Source: Lentisphaeria bacterium (GTDB lineage Bacteria > Verrucomicrobiota > Lentisphaeria > Oligosphaerales > Oligosphaeraceae). Taken from it: a DNA stretch of 9,304 nt. Shown here piece after piece: positions 6,277-9,304 of this stretch; the first letter of the stretch is position 1; every line of letters starts with the position of its first letter. The stretch covers positions 1-9,304 of the forward strand of contig JAKSPA010000050.1 of assembly GCA_024405235.1 (NCBI GenBank), read 5' to 3'. The notes below the pieces were generated by a model, which saw nothing but the letters and a program-made list of their open reading frames with translations, ran no database searches and was not told the DNA's origin. The position numbers and the translations under genes were made by a program.

Positions 6277-7135
6277 ATTTCTCAAGTCCAGAGCGGAATT
6301 CCGTTATCGTACGCTTCCTGCGCCTCTGATAGATTCTCGAAAAATAGCACGGATCATTGAATCCAGCTTCAAGGGCAAGTTCCTTGATGCTTCGGGAGGT
6401 GCCGTTTCTGAGGCCTTCCTCAACATGACGGATGCGGCGTTCGATGAGAAGTTCGCGAAACCTGCAGCCGTTCTTCTGAAGATAGTGCGAGAGAGATGAA
6501 ACGCTACGCCCAAGATATCTCGCCACGTCCTCTATTCGCATCTCCTCGCCGTGATGACGGTCGATGTAGTCCTTTAGTTCGCCGAGAAGATAATCTCCGT
6601 CCCTTCTGACGAGTTCGTGTCTCACAAGATAATCCACGAGCATGGCGAGCATGCCTGTAAGCGATTTCATCGTTTCCGGCGTGAATACTGGACATTGACG
6701 GAACGCGCGCGTCTCCGCCGTCCCCTTCAACGCTGGCTTGTCTCCTTTTCGGCGGAACTGTCCGAACATGACATAGCCAAGAAGTCTGTCTGAAACGCGC
6801 AGAGGCATCACTGTCTCGCACAATCCGCCGTGACACTGATAGGATATGCTTTCACCGCCTTCCGCAGCCTGCGACAGCTTCATTCGGTCAAGTGCGACGC
6901 AGCGCTCCAGGCCGAATTGTTCCTGCACGAATCTGCAATAGCGGCAGTTGCCTTCGCCGCGTCCACGAAGCAGAATCTCGCCAGCGGTGCCGAAAAACAC
7001 CACGCGGATCTTCAGAAGCGAGGCAAAATTGTCCAATATCTCCTGAATTTCAGGAAGCAGTACAATACCTAAAGAGGATTTAGAAGAGGATATGTCCATG
7101 ATGTGAATATAATGCATATTTGCATGAAAATCCAT
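6275..7135 (-). CDS. AraC-family transcriptional regulator with PocR-type sensor domain
   Basis: 286 residues. Residues about 25-175 resemble the PocR ligand-binding domain, with its cysteine-rich pattern: C64, C67, C79 and C101-H102 in NCRYC, LERC and YQCHGGLCETVMPL, then LGYVMFGQFR. Residues about 184-283 are an AraC/XylS DNA-binding domain with two helix-turn-helices (MRIEDVARYLGRSVSSLSHYLQ; IKELALEAGFNDPCYFSRIYQ). PocR domains bind small molecules such as diols or sugar-like compounds, so this is a cytoplasmic one-component sensor. The usual Gly and Pro after the second helix (GxTPxxYR) are replaced by K and I (RKRTITEFR). The start is uncertain: M1, M7 (7117) and M13 (7099) are all in frame, and none has a Shine-Dalgarno sequence. 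Conserved sequence begins only near residue 25. The gene is divergent from the dehydrogenase operon, which it probably regulates. Confidence 0.88.
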   Translation of the reverse strand: MDFHANMHYIHIMDISSSKSSLGIVLLPEIQEILDNFASLLKIRVVFFGTAGEILLRGRGEGNCRYCRFVQEQFGLERCVALDRMKLSQAAEGGESISYQCHGGLCETVMPLRVSDRLLGYVMFGQFRRKGDKPALKGTAETRAFRQCPVFTPETMKSLTGMLAMLVDYLVRHELVRRDGDYLLGELKDYIDRHHGEEMRIEDVARYLGRSVSSLSHYLQKNGCRFRELLIERRIRHVEEGLRNGTSRSIKELALEAGFNDPCYFSRIYQRRRKRTITEFRSGLEK

Positions 7136-7242
7136 GATTTTGCATTTTTTTCAAATGGTCATTCGATAACTTGTCAATACATTAAGCGAAAACCAATTCT
7201 GTTTTTTTCCACAACGCAATTATCAAATAAGGAGGCACAAAA
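7127..7242. promoter_or_regulatory. Divergent regulatory region between the araC and dehydrogenase genes
   Basis: About 107 bp of AT-rich sequence separate the two divergent starts. TTGTCAA at 7171-7177 reads as a -35-like TTGTCA rightward and as a consensus TTGACA leftward. The matching -10 positions are poor in both directions, as is common for activator-dependent promoters. A dyad, AAAATC-CAT-GATTTT (7127-7141), is centred on the proposed araC start codon, and TGCAT occurs three times nearby (7113, 7121, 7141). A strong AAGGAGG ribosome-binding site for the dehydrogenase is at 7229-7235. Operator function is inferred. Confidence 0.4.
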
Positions 7243-8271
7243 ATGGACAAGATCCGTGTTGGCGTAATCGGTTTGGGATTCATGGGGACGACCCATTTCG
7301 GCATCTATAAGGAAATGCCTGGCGTAGAGATTGTTGCAATTGCAGACGTCGATGAGCGCAAGCGCCGCGGCGATATCTCTTCCGTTATCGGCAACATCGG
7401 CAATTCGGTTCCATTGGATCTTACAGGCGTCACCGCATACGACAACGGCTTCGATCTGATCGCCGATCCCAACGTCGACATCGTTGACATCTGCGTTCCG
7501 ACGGAATCGCACACAGCGCTCGTTCTCGCTGCCCTGAAGGCGGGCAAGCACGTGCATAGCGAAAAGCCATTCTGCCGCAACGTCGAAGAGGCGAAAGCAA
7601 TCCGCGACGCCGTCCACGCAGCGAAGAGCAACTTCTGCGTTGGCCTCTGCGTCCGCTACTGGCCGGAATACACATATCTCTACGACGACCTCAAGAACGG
7701 CTCCTTCGGAAAAGTTTTGTCTGCGACCTTCAGACGTCTGTCGCCTTCCATTGACGGAAACAACTGGGAGAACTGGTTCATGGATGGAAAGCGTTCAGGC
7801 GGCGCACTTCTGGACATGCACACGCACGACACCGATTTCATCTGCCATCTGCTTGGAAAGCCGAAGGCAGTCACCTCCATCGGTCGCACCATCCTCAGCA
7901 AAAACAACGGCATCGACCATGTCATCTCCTTCTACCATTACGACAACGACATGGTCGTGGAAGCGGAAGGGTGCTGGGGAGCCCCGAAAACCACGCCGTT
8001 TGAAATGACGTTCCAAGTCATCTGCGAAAAGGCGACCATCCGCCTCATGGCCGAAGGCTTCAAAGTCTATTGGACGGACGGACGCGTGGAGACGCCTGCT
8101 GTGGAAGCGACAACAGGCTGGCACGTAGAACTTCGCTATTTCGTGGATTGCGTCAAGAAGGGAATCAAGGCCGACAAATACCAGAACGTCGATGACATCT
8201 ACGATAGCTTCATCGTCTCCATGGCCGAACAGGAATCCATCGACAAAGGCAGCGCAAGAATTTCGCTCTAA
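7243..8271 (+). CDS. Gfo/Idh/MocA-family NAD(P)-dependent oxidoreductase
   Basis: 342 residues, a normal length for the family. The N-terminal Rossmann fold carries GLGFMG (GxGxxG, residues 10-15) and an acidic D35 at the end of the second strand (IVAIADVDERKR), which favours NAD over NADP. The signature EKPFC follows at residues 107-111 (K108 catalytic). GGALLDMHTHDTDF then supplies D191, H195 and D198 in the family's DxxxHxxD arrangement. The C-terminal half is the alpha/beta substrate domain. Enzymes of this family oxidise or reduce sugars, inositols, amino-sugars and related polyols; the substrate cannot be told from sequence alone. No signal peptide is visible, so it is cytoplasmic. A strong AAGGAGG site lies seven bases before the ATG. 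It is the first gene of a pair with the epimerase-like gene 15 nt downstream, divergent from the PocR-AraC gene. Confidence 0.95.
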   Translation: MDKIRVGVIGLGFMGTTHFGIYKEMPGVEIVAIADVDERKRRGDISSVIGNIGNSVPLDLTGVTAYDNGFDLIADPNVDIVDICVPTESHTALVLAALKAGKHVHSEKPFCRNVEEAKAIRDAVHAAKSNFCVGLCVRYWPEYTYLYDDLKNGSFGKVLSATFRRLSPSIDGNNWENWFMDGKRSGGALLDMHTHDTDFICHLLGKPKAVTSIGRTILSKNNGIDHVISFYHYDNDMVVEAEGCWGAPKTTPFEMTFQVICEKATIRLMAEGFKVYWTDGRVETPAVEATTGWHVELRYFVDCVKKGIKADKYQNVDDIYDSFIVSMAEQESIDKGSARISL

Positions 8272-8286
8272 CAGGAGAATCACACA

Positions 8287-9144
8287 ATGTACAAAGCACT
8301 TAACTACTGGGTGTTCGGCGGTTTCACTGGCGAAAAATCACCAAAGGAATTCATCGATTTCGCGGTGGCGAACGGCCTTGACGGCATCGAACTGACTGTC
8401 GGCGACGCAATAAATGAATCCATCACCGAAGAAGAATGCCGCGCGATTGCAGAATACGCCAAGGCGAAAGGCGTTGGACTGAAAACACTTGCCACTGGCA
8501 AATACGGCTCTCTTTCGCTTGGAGCGGCTGACGAAGCGGAACGTCAGGAGGCCATCGCCTTCACGAAAAAATATCTCCAGATCGCAGCATGGATGGACGT
8601 GAAGGTGATTCTGGTTATTCCTGGCGCAACATGCGTGGCGTGGGAGCCATCGCGTCCGATTGTCCCATACCGCACCGTGTGGGAGAATTCCACCAAGTCG
8701 CTGAAGGAACTTCTGCCCGTCGCAGAAAAACTCGGCGTGACCATCGCTCTCGAGAATGTCTGGACAAGATTCCTGCTCTCGCCGATGGAATGGCGATTCT
8801 TCCTTGACCAGTTCCAATCACAATATCTCGGCATGTATTTCGATGTCGGAAACTGCGCAATCCTCACAAAACCACAGGATTACATTGATATTCTCGGCAA
8901 TCGAATCAAAGCCGTCCACTTGAAGAACTTCAAAGGCACAGACTGTGGCGGTGGCCTGCATGGTTTCGGCGACGATCTCCTTGACGGCGATGTAAATATG
9001 AAAGACGTAATCGCAAAATTCGAGGAAGTCGGCTACAAGGACACCTTCACTGTTGAAATGATTCCATTCTCCAGATTGCCAGATCTGATCCTGCCTGACG
9101 CTGCCCTTTCACAGAAGATGGTAGAACAGCTGAAATCACTGTAA
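8287..9144 (+). CDS. Sugar-phosphate isomerase/epimerase-like TIM-barrel protein
   Basis: 285 residues, typical of the xylose-isomerase-like TIM barrel family (AP endonuclease family 2 fold) that includes IolE, IolH and ketose epimerases. The expected metal ligands are present at the ends of barrel strands: E156 in IALENVW, D186 in MYFDVGN, H211 in AVHLKNF and E257 in FTVEMIP. These would hold a divalent metal for aldose-ketose isomerisation, epimerisation or dehydration. The start is supported by an AGGAG site (8273-8277), nine bases upstream, and by the family-like opening with NGLDGIELTVGD near residue 30. It follows the dehydrogenase stop by 15 nt, so the two are co-transcribed and probably act on successive intermediates of one sugar or polyol. 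The exact reaction is not assignable. The stop codon is followed one base later by a tandem repeat array. Confidence 0.92.
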   Translation: MYKALNYWVFGGFTGEKSPKEFIDFAVANGLDGIELTVGDAINESITEEECRAIAEYAKAKGVGLKTLATGKYGSLSLGAADEAERQEAIAFTKKYLQIAAWMDVKVILVIPGATCVAWEPSRPIVPYRTVWENSTKSLKELLPVAEKLGVTIALENVWTRFLLSPMEWRFFLDQFQSQYLGMYFDVGNCAILTKPQDYIDILGNRIKAVHLKNFKGTDCGGGLHGFGDDLLDGDVNMKDVIAKFEEVGYKDTFTVEMIPFSRLPDLILPDAALSQKMVEQLKSL

Positions 9145-9145
9145 T

Positions 9146-9304
9146 CCGACCTATCAGACCTATCGGACTAATCCGACCTATCCGACTAATCCGACCTATC
9201 CGACCTGTTTGGCTAGTCCGATTGGTCCGATTGGTCCGATTGGTCCGATTAGTCCGATTAGTCCGATTAGTCCGATTAGTCCGATTAGTCCGATTAGTCC
9301 GATT
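9146..9304. repeat. 9-bp tandem repeat array, continuing past the window edge
   Basis: Seventeen full units and one partial unit follow each other every nine bases without slippage, starting at 9146. Left units (9146-9208) are CCGACCTAT and CCGACTAAT variants, including CAGACCTAT and CGGACTAAT. One aberrant unit, TTGGCTAGT (9209), marks the centre. Right units are three CCGATTGGT (9218, 9227, 9236), six CCGATTAGT (9245-9298) and a partial one. The left part is degenerate and the right part homogeneous. There are no spacers, so it is not a CRISPR array. No terminator with a T run was seen for the preceding operon; the array occupies that place. Confidence 0.95.

Noticed and set aside
7174..7617. 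147-codon minus-strand open frame over the dehydrogenase start
   Set aside because: It is antisense to the Rossmann-fold part of a clear Gfo/Idh/MocA gene and has no independent support.
9146..9304. CRISPR array
   Set aside because: The repeats are contiguous 9-mers without spacers, and no cas gene is present.
9146..9304. Repetitive protein-coding region: the frame from 9146 is open to the window end and would give P-T-Y / P-I-S tripeptides
   Set aside because: There is no start codon or ribosome-binding site. The openness is a simple result of a 9-bp repeat, and read-through of the preceding stop enters a different frame that ends after eight codons.

Overview
The window is a 9.3 kb piece of a bacterial chromosome of moderate GC content, mixing a core translation/RNA-decay cluster with a small sugar-metabolism locus. 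No rRNA or tRNA gene, insertion sequence, phage gene or CRISPR array was seen. The gene repertoire (an AraC regulator with a PocR-type sensor beside a Gfo/Idh/MocA dehydrogenase and a TIM-barrel epimerase; an XRE-cupin regulator beside an acyl-CoA synthetase; a short KamA-type aminomutase) resembles gut anaerobes of the PVC group such as Lentisphaerota/Victivallales. That assignment is an impression from gene content and is not proven by the sequence.

Minus strand, read right to left: a PocR-AraC regulator (7135-6275); a KamA/EpmB-family radical SAM protein (6141-5044); rpsO (4880-4617); pnp (4599-2500); rpmE (2459-2253); prfA (2107-1019); an XRE-cupin regulator (965-393); and the N-terminal third or less of an AMP-forming acyl-CoA synthetase that runs off the left edge (373-1). 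rpsO-pnp-rpmE are tightly spaced and look co-transcribed. rpsO has a candidate promoter and a structured leader that folds on paper as a three-way junction, the kind of shape ribosomal protein S15 binds. Two terminator-like hairpins separate rpmE from prfA. The XRE-cupin and synthetase genes are 19 nt apart and form a likely regulator-enzyme pair.

Plus strand: a Gfo/Idh/MocA-family oxidoreductase (7243-8271) and a sugar-phosphate isomerase/epimerase-like TIM barrel (8287-9144) form a two-gene operon transcribed divergently from the PocR-AraC gene, its probable regulator. Together they look like a small carbohydrate or polyol oxidation/isomerisation module of unknown substrate.

The right edge (9145-9304) is a strictly phased 9-bp tandem repeat that starts one base after the last stop codon and leaves the window still repeating. 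Its left half is close to the reverse complement of its right half. The non-coding features most worth attention are this array, the rpsO leader, the rpmE-prfA tandem hairpins, and a long inverted repeat that spans the gap between the AraC stop and the aminomutase start.
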